Assembly: GCF_900013425.1 (NCBI RefSeq)
Contig: NZ_FBXK01000001.1
Location: 656,001-720,000 of the forward strand
DNA length: 64,000 nucleotides
Source of the DNA: Sphingobium sp. Z007
Lineage (GTDB): Bacteria; Pseudomonadota; Alphaproteobacteria; Sphingomonadales; Sphingomonadaceae
Reading direction: 5' to 3'
Below, piece after piece: positions 1 to 8,333 of this stretch. The position numbers and the translations under genes are program-made. Each line of letters starts with the position of its first letter. The first letter of the stretch is position 1. The notes beneath the pieces are model-generated. The model was not told the origin of the DNA. It worked only from the letters and a program-made list of their open reading frames with translations, and made no database searches.

Positions 1-787
1 CATCCTGCGTCATGCCCGCATCAGGGCCGGGCGCGACCTGCTCCACCCGTTCGAACGCAGCGAGCAGATGGCAGCGCACCCAGCCGGGCGGATAGACCGC
101 GAAATACCATTTCTTCCCTTCCTCGAACCGCGCCTGCGTCACCAGTTCGCCGCGATCATAGGCGTCCGTTTCCCGCTTCTGGGTCAGCAGATAGCGATAA
201 TGGTCGCCATGGGTGGTCGCGATCATCATGCCGCCGGGGCGCAGCACCCGGTGCAGTTCGGCGGTCCAGTCGCGATGCATGTCCGCCGACAAATGGGTGA
301 AGACCGAGAAATTATAGACCGCGTCGAAACTATCGTCAGGGAAGGGCAAGGGCGGGGCCAGGCCATTCAATGCAAAATCGATGCCCGGCAGATGCGCGCG
401 GCACCAGTCGATCGTCGCCGGATTATAATCGGTGCCGGTCAGAGCAGGCGACCGTCCGCTCAGAAGAAGGGGCATGTGGCGGATCAGCCGCCCCGGCCCG
501 CACCCCCACTCCAGCACCCGCAACGGCTGCGCATCAGGCAAATATGTGCGGATCAACCGGGCGAACAGCGCCGCATGGGCCAGTCCGACGTCATGATAGT
601 CCGCCCAGTCGACCTTGTTATAGGCATCGAACGCCAGATCCTCCGGCGGCACCGCGAAACCGGGATGCCTGGCGATGAAGGCGCGGTTGCTGCGCGCCGC
701 CCGCGCCCGCTTGCGCAGGAAAGCCATGCGATCGAACATGGGCAGCAGGCCGAGCGATCGCGTAGCGCGCAGGATGTGATATTTCAT
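1..787 (-). CDS. Class I SAM-dependent methyltransferase (3' end beyond window)
   Basis: The frame opens at ATG 787 (MKYHILRATRSLGLL) and stays open to base 1, so about 262 residues are visible and the C-terminus is outside the window. The glycine-rich SAM motif I is VLEWGCGPGRLIRH near residues 91-104. Motif II-like TGTDYNPATI and the post-I segment FDAVYNFSVFTHL follow, with the common HRVLRPGG turn after them. This is the Methyltransf_11/25 fold. Its ATG overlaps the TGA of the upstream chain-length gene (ATGA at 784-787), so it is the last visible gene of the leftward exopolysaccharide operon. It probably methylates a sugar or lipid-linked glycan intermediate in the cytoplasm. The exact acceptor cannot be read from sequence. 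Confidence 0.85.
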   Translation of the reverse strand, partial: MKYHILRATRSLGLLPMFDRMAFLRKRARAARSNRAFIARHPGFAVPPEDLAFDAYNKVDWADYHDVGLAHAALFARLIRTYLPDAQPLRVLEWGCGPGRLIRHMPLLLSGRSPALTGTDYNPATIDWCRAHLPGIDFALNGLAPPLPFPDDSFDAVYNFSVFTHLSADMHRDWTAELHRVLRPGGMMIATTHGDHYRYLLTQKRETDAYDRGELVTQARFEEGKKWYFAVYPPGWVRCHLLAAFERVEQVAPGPDAGMTQD

Positions 788-2415
788 GGCCGGTGCCTTT
801 CTTGAGGGACGGGGGGCGGAGCGCGATCGAACAGGCGCAGGGCATAGGCCCGGTCCTGTCCGACGATGGCGATCAGGGGAAAAGGCGCGTCCGGCTGGGT
901 CAGGCGGAAGCGGTTTGCGCGGTTCTGGATGATGTCCAGCAGCACCGCCGCAACCACCCCGGCGCACAGGCCGCCGATCAGCGCGGCGACCAGCAACAGC
1001 TTGGTCTGCGGCGCGTCGGGCTTGTCGGGCAGCGCCGCGCTTTCGACCAGCTGGATCGCCGACGGCGCGGACTGGGCGGTCGCGGCCGTGACCGCGGCGG
1101 TCATCAGCTTGTCCTGCAACGCCAGATAGGTCTTTTCCAGCATGTCGTGGCCGCGGCCGAGATCATGACTGTCCTTCATCTTCTGCGGGATGCGGTCGAT
1201 CGTCGCGCGCCGCGCGCTTACCTCGCCCGACAGGGTGGCCAGCCCCGCGCGATCCCCCGCCAGTTGCGCCTCCAGCGCCGCCCGGCGCGCGCGCAGCGCG
1301 TCATAGCCGCCATTGCGGGCGATGCTGCTCTGCTGCACCCCTCGCTGCGGCTGGGCGGCAAGTTGTCGGCCGATCGCTGCAATCTGGTCATCCATGTCGC
1401 GCACGTCGGGCGAATCCGGGCGATACCGGACCAGCAGCGCATCGCGCGCCGCGACCAGCTTCGCCTGCTCCTGCTTCAGTTGCGCCGCCACCGGATTGTC
1501 CTGCACCAGTCGGCTGGCGAGGATATCGCGCGGCTCGCGCGCCAGTTGCGCAGTGACGGCGGCCAGTGCGCTCTGCGCCGCGGCGATCGCGGTGCGCTTG
1601 GCGTCCAGTTCGGCCTGCTGGCCCAGATATTGGCCGATCTCGACCTTGTCCTTCTCGAACATCAGCAGCATGTCGTTCTGCGTGTAGTAACGCTCCATCC
1701 GGGCTTCGAGCGCGCGCAGATCGGTGCGGGCGCGATCCGCCTCCGTCTGGAGCGCGGCATAGGCCTGCCGCGCTTCGGTGGCGAAGCGGGCGCGGCGCTG
1801 GGCGATATAGGTGGCCGCGACCGCATCGGCGATTTCCGCGACGCGGGGGCTGGGGCCCCGCACCGTCAGCAGCGCGATATGGCTGTCGGGCAACTGGGTC
1901 ATGGCGACCCCGGTGCGAAAATCGTCCAGGGTGCGGGCGCGCTCGATTTGGCTGGCCGTCGCCACATAAGGCGATGGCGCACGCGGAAACAGCGCATCTT
2001 TCGTCCCCCGCCAGGCGCGGCCGGGCCAGCTTTGCGTCCACAGCCAGGTCAGGTAGCGCAGCGGCGGATGATAGACGTCGCGATAGCCCAGGTTCAGGTC
2101 GGCGATCACCTGTTTCAGCACCGGGCCGGATGTCGCCAGGATCATCTCGTCCTTCAGCGCCGATCGGCGGAACACCGCCCAGTCATTATAGAAATTCTCG
2201 CGCTGGCGATCGTCGTCTGACACGGCGGACAGGGTGACGCTGGCGGAATAGACCGGCGGCCAGACTATGATGTAGACGCCGACCAGTGCCAACGTCAGCG
2301 CCGCCACCGCCAGGATCAGACGGCGATGGCCGGCGATCGCGAAGCCCACGATCCGCCCCGCGCGCCGGAAATCGAAACTGTCCGCCTCCGGGCGATGGGG
2401 CACCGCCTCGCTCAT
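784..2415 (-). CDS. Polysaccharide co-polymerase, Wzz/GumC-like chain-length regulator
   Basis: This 543-residue protein has a membrane segment at about residues 30-53 (RRLILAVAALTLALVGVYIIVW), then a Wzz-type periplasmic domain. A long Ala/Gln/Arg-rich coiled-coil region (about 200-440) follows, and a second membrane segment lies at about 472-495 (KLLLVAALIGGLCAGVVAAVLL). This is the inner-membrane PCP topology that sets chain length and couples Wzy polymerisation to the export channel. No BY-kinase domain follows the second helix, so a kinase would have to be a separate protein; the gene at 8649-9518 is the nearest candidate. The start overlaps the stop of the export lipoprotein gene (2412-2415), and its stop overlaps the methyltransferase start. 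Confidence 0.9.
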   Translation of the reverse strand: MSEAVPHRPEADSFDFRRAGRIVGFAIAGHRRLILAVAALTLALVGVYIIVWPPVYSASVTLSAVSDDDRQRENFYNDWAVFRRSALKDEMILATSGPVLKQVIADLNLGYRDVYHPPLRYLTWLWTQSWPGRAWRGTKDALFPRAPSPYVATASQIERARTLDDFRTGVAMTQLPDSHIALLTVRGPSPRVAEIADAVAATYIAQRRARFATEARQAYAALQTEADRARTDLRALEARMERYYTQNDMLLMFEKDKVEIGQYLGQQAELDAKRTAIAAAQSALAAVTAQLAREPRDILASRLVQDNPVAAQLKQEQAKLVAARDALLVRYRPDSPDVRDMDDQIAAIGRQLAAQPQRGVQQSSIARNGGYDALRARRAALEAQLAGDRAGLATLSGEVSARRATIDRIPQKMKDSHDLGRGHDMLEKTYLALQDKLMTAAVTAATAQSAPSAIQLVESAALPDKPDAPQTKLLLVAALIGGLCAGVVAAVLLDIIQNRANRFRLTQPDAPFPLIAIVGQDRAYALRLFDRAPPPVPQERHRP

Positions 2416-3179
2416 CGGTCGATCTCCTGCAACAGGCGCAACTGGACATAGGGGGCCATCAGCGCGCTGAGGCCGCCTAGCGGCGCGTTGACGTAATTTT
2501 GCAGGAAGCGGGCGAAGCGCGCACCGCCGCTTTCCTGCACGACGATGATGTCGCCGGGGCGCAGCGGCACATTCTGGAGCATCAGCAGCATCCCCGCATG
2601 GCCGCGCGCGCCGCTGCGCAGGATATGCGCGTTGAGGTGACCTTGATCGTCCAGCCGGATCAGCGCGACATTGGACAGGGCCGCTGTCTTGCCGGCGTCG
2701 CCTGCCAGGATCAGCGCCTGCGCGGCGGTCGGCGCATCGCGCAGCGGCACCGCACCGGGCCGGTTCACCTCACCTGCGACGAAGACCTTGTTCTCGCGCG
2801 GATTGGCCACGGCGACGCTGACCTGCGGATCGCGCACCCGCGCCAGCAGGCGCTGCCGCACCGCCGCAGCCGCCGCCATCGGGGTCAGGCCCGCTACGGC
2901 GATGTCGCCAGACCGGGGCAGCGTCACCATGCCGTCGGGGCGAACAGTCGCGCTGCGCGACAGTTCGGGCATCCTATCGACCGCTATCTCTAGCTGATCG
3001 CCCGGCCCCAGCAGATAGGCGCTTTCGTAGCGGGCGGCCGATCGTATCACGTCCGGCACTGCGGCGATGCTGGCGGGTGCGCTGAGACTGGTCGAGCAGG
3101 CGCCGAGCAGGATCGGGATGAGCAGCAACAGCGCGGTGAACAGGCTGGTGCGGGACGAAGTGCAGTTTGGCGCGATCAT
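2412..3179 (-). CDS. Outer-membrane polysaccharide export lipoprotein (Wza/GumB-like)
   Basis: Start ATG 3179 is chosen over an upstream in-frame ATG at 3221. It gives a clean lipoprotein signal with lipobox LLGAC (Cys28) and forms an ATGA overlap with the stop of the preceding glycosyltransferase. The mature part has the Poly_export domain (YLLGPGDQLEIAV through DGMVTLPRSGDIAVAGLTP) followed by an SLBB-type domain (VFVAGEVNRPGAVPLRDAPT). At 255 residues it is shorter than E. coli Wza, like other GumB-type channels. It should form the periplasmic and outer-membrane conduit working with the Wzz-like partner encoded next. The extreme C-terminus (APYVQLRLLQEIDR) may be the membrane-inserting part. 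Confidence 0.9.
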   Translation of the reverse strand: MIAPNCTSSRTSLFTALLLLIPILLGACSTSLSAPASIAAVPDVIRSAARYESAYLLGPGDQLEIAVDRMPELSRSATVRPDGMVTLPRSGDIAVAGLTPMAAAAAVRQRLLARVRDPQVSVAVANPRENKVFVAGEVNRPGAVPLRDAPTAAQALILAGDAGKTAALSNVALIRLDDQGHLNAHILRSGARGHAGMLLMLQNVPLRPGDIIVVQESGGARFARFLQNYVNAPLGGLSALMAPYVQLRLLQEIDR

Positions 3180-4168
3180 GCCGATGCTCCCGCCAGGGTA
3201 AGGCGCGCGCGCATCGCCCAAGCGCGGGGCGATAAGGGATTGGCGGCACAGGCCTGAACCAGCGACGCATGGGCCTCAGCGATATCGCCCAGCGCCAGCG
3301 CCATATCCGCCTGCGCGCGATGCAGCCGCGCGACGATGGCGCGGCGACGGCGTTCGGGCGCGCCACTGTAGCGGCGGCGCTCCAATATCCGCAACATGGT
3401 GGCGACGACCTGTGAGTTGGCCATCAGCCCCAGCGTGTTGCGCAGTTGCCCCGCATGATAGCGAAAACCGAGCAGCACGTCAGGATCGAACCAGCCGACC
3501 GCGCCGCTATCGCCCAGCCGGGTGAAGATGTTCAGCTCGAAGGGGAAATTGCCATGGCAGTCGGCATCGACGAACCCGGACCGATGAAGCGCGGCGGTGC
3601 GAAACAGCGTGCCCGAAATGGGTGTGAAGCCGCTGGCCATATGCGTGTCGAGTATGGGGAAACGGCCGCGCGGCCGGCCCCGCCGATGCATCCGCCGATA
3701 GGCGCAGCTTTGCGCGTCGGAGGGCCGTCCGTCCGCATCGAAAAGCCAGGGATTGGCGACGAACAAGGCAGCGTCCGGCGCGGCGTCTAGCGCCGCGACC
3801 GCGCGCTGAAGATAGGCGGGCGACAACAGATCGTCATCATGCAGGATGCAAAAATAATCGGCATCCCCCGCCTGTTCGAAGAAATAGCGGCCCTGCCCAT
3901 ATTCGCCGCCATTGTCCGCCTGCTGGACGAAGCGGATGCGCGGATCGCCCAGGCCCTCGACATAGGCGCGCACCACATCGCCGACGCCACCGGGCGAGGC
4001 GTTGTCGCTCACCACCACGCGGAAATCGCGGAAGCTTTGCGCGCACAGGCTGGCCACCGCCTCCCGCACGAAATCGGGGCGATCATAGGTGGGGACACCC
4101 ACGAAGATGCGCTCAGAAGAAATGGCGATGCGCCTTGTACCAGAGGAAGGTCTGGCCCAACCGCTCAT
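3176..4168 (-). CDS. Family 2 glycosyltransferase
   Basis: A GT-A fold glycosyltransferase. The N-terminal sugar-nucleotide segment is IFVGVPTYDRPDFVREAV, followed by VVVSDNAS. The DXD-type metal and nucleotide motif lies in FCILHDDDLLSPAYL. The C-terminal tail contains short TPR-like alpha-helical sequence (RAQADMALALGDIAEAHASLVQA). The start is uncertain: ATG 4168 gives about 330 residues and a 56-bp overlap with the upstream dehydratase gene, an ATG at 4246 lies deeper in that gene, and a non-ATG start next to the IFVGVP strand is also possible. It probably adds one sugar to the undecaprenyl-linked repeat unit at the cytoplasmic face. Donor and acceptor are unknown. Confidence 0.8.
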   Translation of the reverse strand: MSGWARPSSGTRRIAISSERIFVGVPTYDRPDFVREAVASLCAQSFRDFRVVVSDNASPGGVGDVVRAYVEGLGDPRIRFVQQADNGGEYGQGRYFFEQAGDADYFCILHDDDLLSPAYLQRAVAALDAAPDAALFVANPWLFDADGRPSDAQSCAYRRMHRRGRPRGRFPILDTHMASGFTPISGTLFRTAALHRSGFVDADCHGNFPFELNIFTRLGDSGAVGWFDPDVLLGFRYHAGQLRNTLGLMANSQVVATMLRILERRRYSGAPERRRRAIVARLHRAQADMALALGDIAEAHASLVQACAANPLSPRAWAMRARLTLAGASA

Positions 4169-5090
4169 CCAGCCCCGCGCCCGGCGCCCAGCCCAGCTTC
4201 TCCGCCGCCAGCGCAGAGGACAGATATTGCGCCTGGATCTCGCCATGGGCGTTGTTGCGTATGTCGGGCACCAGGTCGGCGCGCCCCGCCGCGGCGAGCG
4301 TGCGGCGGGTCAGGTCCATCACGCTTACCGGCTCCCCCGTGCCGAAGTTGAAGGCGCGGCCGACCACGTCAGCGTCGCCCATATGCTCGGCCAGCAGCAA
4401 ATAGCCGCGCACGATATCCTCGACATAGACATAGTCGCGCACCGGCGATCCGTCCGACCGGATCACCGGCCGTTCCCCGTCGATCGCAGCCAGGCAGGTG
4501 CCCGGCACGATACGGTTGCTGTTGAGGTCGCCCGGCCCGAACAGATTGCCGCACCGCGTGATGGCGACGGGCAGGCGATAGGTCTGCGCGTAGCTCAGCG
4601 CGATCAGGTCGGCGCAACTTTTCGACACGTCATAGGGGTGGCGGCCCTGCAACGCGAAATCCTCCTGATAGGGCAGGGTGTCATGGTCGCCATAGGCCTT
4701 GTCGGACGAGGCGATGACGATCCGCTCGACCGTGGCGACCTGGCGGCACGCCTCCAGCAGCACCCATGTCCCCTTGATATTGGCTTCGAAGGTGGACAGC
4801 GGATTGCGGTTGGCCACGCCCACGATCGCCTGCGCGCCGAGGTGAAAGACTGTATCGACCGCATATTCGTTGAGCGCCCGTTCGATGACGGCATAATCTT
4901 CCAGCGACCCTCGCACCACCTTGGCGCGGGTGGCAAGGCCGTCGGCCTGGAAGCGCGATTGCGGCACCATGTCACGTACCAGCGCCACGACCTCGGCGCC
5001 CTGCGCCAGCAGTTCCGCGACCAGGCTGCCGCCCAGAAAGCCGGTCGCGCCGGTGACGAGGCAGGTTTTACCCTTCCACGCGCCGCTCAT
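4113..5090 (-). CDS. rfbG: NAD-dependent sugar dehydratase, probable CDP-glucose 4,6-dehydratase
   Basis: An extended short-chain dehydrogenase of 325 residues. The Rossmann motif TGATGFLGG is near residues 13-21, SSDKAYG supplies the catalytic Ser region, and the YxxxK pair is in HPYDVSKSCAD. RCGNLFGPGDLN and VRDYVYVEDIVRGYL are typical of the nucleotide-sugar 4,6-dehydratase group. The substrate call rests mainly on the adjacent gene, which reads as glucose-1-phosphate cytidylyltransferase; the two overlap by ATGA at 5087-5090. The product would be CDP-4-keto-6-deoxy-glucose. No CDP-3,6-dideoxyhexose enzymes (RfbH type) are in the window, so a plain epimerase or a GDP/UDP-sugar role is not excluded. 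Confidence 0.7.
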   Translation of the reverse strand: MSGAWKGKTCLVTGATGFLGGSLVAELLAQGAEVVALVRDMVPQSRFQADGLATRAKVVRGSLEDYAVIERALNEYAVDTVFHLGAQAIVGVANRNPLSTFEANIKGTWVLLEACRQVATVERIVIASSDKAYGDHDTLPYQEDFALQGRHPYDVSKSCADLIALSYAQTYRLPVAITRCGNLFGPGDLNSNRIVPGTCLAAIDGERPVIRSDGSPVRDYVYVEDIVRGYLLLAEHMGDADVVGRAFNFGTGEPVSVMDLTRRTLAAAGRADLVPDIRNNAHGEIQAQYLSSALAAEKLGWAPGAGLDERLGQTFLWYKAHRHFF

Positions 5091-5809
5091 GCCGCGCGCT
5101 CCTGTGGCAGCGCGGGCGCGATCCAGGGCGGCGGCCCGCCGGCCGCGAGCGTCTCGTCCATCTCGACCACATCCTTGTAGAAATCGAACGACTTGAAAAA
5201 GCCGTCATGGCGGTAGGTGAAGGCGTCGCCGCGCGCGATCAGCGGCGGGATGATGTCGCGCTCCAGATTCTCCCCCTGCCAGTCGGCGAAGATGGCCGGG
5301 TCCATCACCATGAAGCCGGCGTTGATCCAGTAATCGGCGATCAACGGCTTTTCGGCGAAGCGGGCGATCGCGCCATCCTCCTCCACCGACAGCACGCCAT
5401 ATTGCGAATACATCGGCACCGACGTGATCGTCAGCCGCGCGCCATGGGCGCGGTGGAAGGCTACCACGGCATCCAGCGGCACGTCCGACAGGCCATCGCC
5501 ATAGGTGGCGATGAACGGCCCGTCGATCAGGTGGCGGCAGTTCCAGATGCGGCGGCCGGTATCGGCGTCCTCGCCGGTGTCCACGATCTGGACGCTGGCG
5601 CCGATATCCTTCCCCTCGAAATAATCGTGCAGAACATCCTGCCGATATCCAGCCGCCAGAATGAAGTCGCGAAATCCCTGGCGGATGAAATTCTTGATGA
5701 CATGGACCAGCACCGGCGTCCCGCCCAATGGCAGCATGGGCTTTGGCAGATAGGTGGTGAAGGGAAAGGCGCGGATGCCCTGCCCGCCGCATAATATGAC
5801 GACTTTCAT
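5087..5809 (-). CDS. rfbF: Nucleotidyltransferase, probable glucose-1-phosphate cytidylyltransferase
   Basis: The start is ATG 5809 (MKVVILCGGQG); in-frame sequence further upstream is unrelated Arg/Pro-rich translation of the neighbouring gene. The nucleotide-binding motif GGQGIRAFP lies at the N-terminus, with KPMLPLGGTP after it. The segment ending in IATYGDGLSDV matches the RfbF pattern (aspartate for metal binding in GDGLSDV). EKPLIADYWINAGFMVMDP is the sugar-binding stretch. At 240 residues it is slightly shorter than typical RfbF. It would make CDP-glucose from CTP and glucose-1-phosphate for the dehydratase encoded immediately downstream, and it overlaps the upstream glycosidase gene by ATGA at 5806-5809. 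UTP or dTTP specificity is a possible alternative. Confidence 0.75.
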   Translation of the reverse strand: MKVVILCGGQGIRAFPFTTYLPKPMLPLGGTPVLVHVIKNFIRQGFRDFILAAGYRQDVLHDYFEGKDIGASVQIVDTGEDADTGRRIWNCRHLIDGPFIATYGDGLSDVPLDAVVAFHRAHGARLTITSVPMYSQYGVLSVEEDGAIARFAEKPLIADYWINAGFMVMDPAIFADWQGENLERDIIPPLIARGDAFTYRHDGFFKSFDFYKDVVEMDETLAAGGPPPWIAPALPQERAA

Positions 5810-6900
5810 CGGTCGGTTCCTTTCGTCTTGGGTCGGGTGAATTGGTCGAGGGATAGGGTGGCGAGGCCGATGCCGAATTCCGGCCCGGCGATGCCGCGCT
5901 GGATCAGGGGGGCGAGGCGCGAATGGGCGACATGGCCGCCGAACCACAGCTTGATCTGGTCGCCGTCGCGCAGCGGACCGGGGGCCAGGATTTCGCCGTC
6001 GGTCCAATCCGTGCTGGCGCGGGTCAGCAGCGGCGCTGCATCCTCACGGAAATGCATGCCGTCGGCGGACCGGGCATGGTGGATCGCCACCTGCTGCCAT
6101 GCGGGGTCTGCGCCCTCCTGCACATGCGCGACCGAATAGAAGAGGTCGATGCCGTCTGCGTCCGCCAGCGCGGTTGGCGAGGAATAGCCGGCATAGCCCT
6201 GGCGCGCGGGATAGAGCGGCCCTTGGACCAGCACCTGTATCGGCGGCGTAAAGTGCACGCCGTCTCGCGACCGGATCAGCCCGATCGACTGGCGCGGTGG
6301 GCCGCCTTCCGCGCGCGCGCCCACGGCGGAGAAATAGATCAGCAATTCGCCGCCGCGCACCACCGCGCCCGGCTCGCCGACCAGATAGCCGTTCCAGGCG
6401 GTCGCCCCGCCGGTCGCCCGCAGCAGCGTCCAATTGGCGACTTCCCACGCCACGCCATCGGGCGAAACGGCCAGGCCGATCGCCATGGGCGACGGATCGG
6501 CGCTGGCATAGACGCCGGTAAAGGCCATCCAGTAGCGCCCCGCGAACGAGACGACGCTGGGCGTTTCGATGCTCGCATAAGGGCCGCCGGCTGGCGACAG
6601 CAGCGGCGTGGCCGGCGACAGCGTCCAATGCGTGCCATCGCCCGACACCGCGCGGAAGGGCAGGACCGGCGGCTTGAACGGCGCGTCTGTGCTGCTCGTC
6701 ATATAGAGGACATAGCCGTCCGCGGTGCGCAGCGGGCTGGGGTCGTTCCACAGCCCCTGGCGGCGCAGCGATCCTGCCGCGATCACCGGCGCTGTGCGGC
6801 TGACCCGCCAGCCCGGCATCGCGCGCGGCAGGTCCGGCGGTGGTGCAGGGTTGGTGCAGGCTGCCAGTACCAACGCGAGAGAGGAGGCTATCCCCCGCAT
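5806..6900 (-). CDS. Lipoprotein, five-bladed beta-propeller glycoside hydrolase-like
   Basis: This 364-residue protein starts with a lipobox (LVLAAC, Cys15). It then shows repeated propeller blades: RRQGLWNDPSPL, SIETPSVVSFAGRYWMAFTG, EPGAVVRGGELLIYFSAVG, YSSPTALADADGIDLFYSVAH and WTDGEILAPGPLRDGDQIKLWFGG. The recurrent SxDGxxW/F stretches (SGDGTHWTL, SPDGVAWEV, SRDGVHFTP, SADGMHFRE) resemble the GH43/GH62/GH130 clan. Acidic residues at blade centres (D in WNDPSP, E in EPGAVV) fit a catalytic pocket, but no family can be fixed by eye. It sits inside the exopolysaccharide operon, overlapping neighbours at both ends, so it likely trims or modifies the polymer in the periplasm or at the outer membrane. 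A purely structural glycan-binding role is possible. Confidence 0.7.
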   Translation of the reverse strand: MRGIASSLALVLAACTNPAPPPDLPRAMPGWRVSRTAPVIAAGSLRRQGLWNDPSPLRTADGYVLYMTSSTDAPFKPPVLPFRAVSGDGTHWTLSPATPLLSPAGGPYASIETPSVVSFAGRYWMAFTGVYASADPSPMAIGLAVSPDGVAWEVANWTLLRATGGATAWNGYLVGEPGAVVRGGELLIYFSAVGARAEGGPPRQSIGLIRSRDGVHFTPPIQVLVQGPLYPARQGYAGYSSPTALADADGIDLFYSVAHVQEGADPAWQQVAIHHARSADGMHFREDAAPLLTRASTDWTDGEILAPGPLRDGDQIKLWFGGHVAHSRLAPLIQRGIAGPEFGIGLATLSLDQFTRPKTKGTDR

Positions 6901-8333
6901 CAGAAGGCGTTCCGCTGCACGAACGGCACCAGCAGCGTGCGCGCCACGATCTGCAGGTCCAGCCAGATCGACCAGCGGCGCAGATATTCGATATCATGGA
7001 CGACGCGCTGCTCCATCTTGTCGCGCGTATCCGTTTCCCCGCGCCAGCCGCTGACCTGCGCCAGCCCGGTGATGCCTGGCTTAATCTTGTGCCGCACCGC
7101 ATAGCGATGGATCAGCGGCCGGAAATTATCGTCCAGCGCGACCGGATGGGGCCGCGGCCCGACCACCGACATGCTGCCCAGCGCGACGTTGATGAACTGC
7201 GCCAGTTCATCGATCGATGTGCGGCGCAGGAACGCGCCGACCCGCGTCACCCGGCTGTCGCCACGCCGCGCCTGGACGAAATCGTCATCATCGGCGACCC
7301 GCATCGACCGGAATTTCCAGATGCGGAACGGCCGACCGTCCAGCCCATAGCGGGTCTGGGAAAAAAAGACCGGCCCGCGCGTATCCAGCTTGATCGCGAC
7401 TGCCGCCAACAGGCAGATCGGCAGGATGAGCGGTAAGGCGATGAGCGTGAGGGCGACATCCTCCGCCCGTTTAATCAGGCGCGAATAGCCTTCGAACGGG
7501 GATTCCACGATACTGACGACCGGCTGGCCATAGACATCGTCCCAGCGCGCGCCGACCAGGTCCAGGCGGAACAAAGGCGGGCAATAATAGAGCGATGCGG
7601 TGGTGTCGCTGAACCGGTCGAGGATCGCCTTGATCCTTTGTTCCGCCGCCATCGGCAGCGTCACATAGATGCGGCTGACCGCGCCGGATCGCGCCAGATC
7701 ATAGAGCCGATCGACCGGCCCGCCAAAGGCGTGGCCGGGCAGGGCGACGGTGCGATCGTCCGTCGGCCGGCGATCGTCGAACACGCCCAACGATCGGATG
7801 CCCATCCAGCGCTGCCGCGCGAACACCTCGCCCAACCGCTGCGCCGTTTCGGTCGCGCCGATGAACGCCGCGCTACGCTGGTCATGACCGAAACTGCGCC
7901 AGAAACGCAGCGCCAGCCGCACCGCGATGCGAAACAGGATGATCGCGCCCAGCGCCGCGCCATACCAGAACGTCGCGGCTGGCCCCCACACCCCGGCGCG
8001 CGCTAGCGGCAGGTCGCCCAGCAGCCAGAACAGCGTCATGATCCCTGCAAAGCTGATCGTCCAATGGGCGGTTAGGTCCGCCAATTCATGGCGCAGCCGC
8101 ACGATCCGCCAGGACCGGCTGAGGTGGAAAAAGGACGCCACCAGCTCCAGCACGGCCACGCACAACAGCGCGTCAATGATCGCCGACCGGTTAGATAAAG
8201 CGCCGGCAATCAGCGCCATGCACAGCAGGATCAGCCCGGTGTCGACCAGCCGGCACAGGCGCACGAACAGCGCGCCGAATTGCTGGAACATGCCGGTCGT
8301 CCTGAAATCCGCATTCCATTGGGGGGGCTGCAT
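6900..8333 (-). CDS. Undecaprenyl-phosphate sugar phosphotransferase (initiating enzyme)
   Basis: This 477-residue protein matches the WcaJ/PssY-type polyprenyl phosphohexose transferase. The N-terminal half has about four membrane helices (around residues 28-130), then a CoA-binding-like Rossmann domain (AAFIGATETAQRLGEVFARQRW). A further helix (ALTLIALPLILPICLLAAVAI) precedes the bacterial sugar transferase domain. Signature pieces are GPVFFSQTRYGLDGRPF, IWKFRSMR, FLRRTSIDELAQ, MSVVGPRPH and KPGITGLAQVSGWRG. It transfers hexose-1-phosphate (probably glucose or galactose) to undecaprenyl phosphate and so starts repeat-unit assembly. It is the first gene of the leftward operon; a GGAG Shine-Dalgarno lies about 9 nt before ATG 8333. 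The downstream gene starts within its stop (TGATG). Confidence 0.93.
   Translation of the reverse strand: MQPPQWNADFRTTGMFQQFGALFVRLCRLVDTGLILLCMALIAGALSNRSAIIDALLCVAVLELVASFFHLSRSWRIVRLRHELADLTAHWTISFAGIMTLFWLLGDLPLARAGVWGPAATFWYGAALGAIILFRIAVRLALRFWRSFGHDQRSAAFIGATETAQRLGEVFARQRWMGIRSLGVFDDRRPTDDRTVALPGHAFGGPVDRLYDLARSGAVSRIYVTLPMAAEQRIKAILDRFSDTTASLYYCPPLFRLDLVGARWDDVYGQPVVSIVESPFEGYSRLIKRAEDVALTLIALPLILPICLLAAVAIKLDTRGPVFFSQTRYGLDGRPFRIWKFRSMRVADDDDFVQARRGDSRVTRVGAFLRRTSIDELAQFINVALGSMSVVGPRPHPVALDDNFRPLIHRYAVRHKIKPGITGLAQVSGWRGETDTRDKMEQRVVHDIEYLRRWSIWLDLQIVARTLLVPFVQRNAF

Noticed and set aside
4169..4246. Longer N-terminus for the glycosyltransferase at 3176
   Set aside because: The extra residues are Arg/Trp/Ser-rich with no relation to the GT2 fold, and they lie fully inside the dehydratase gene.
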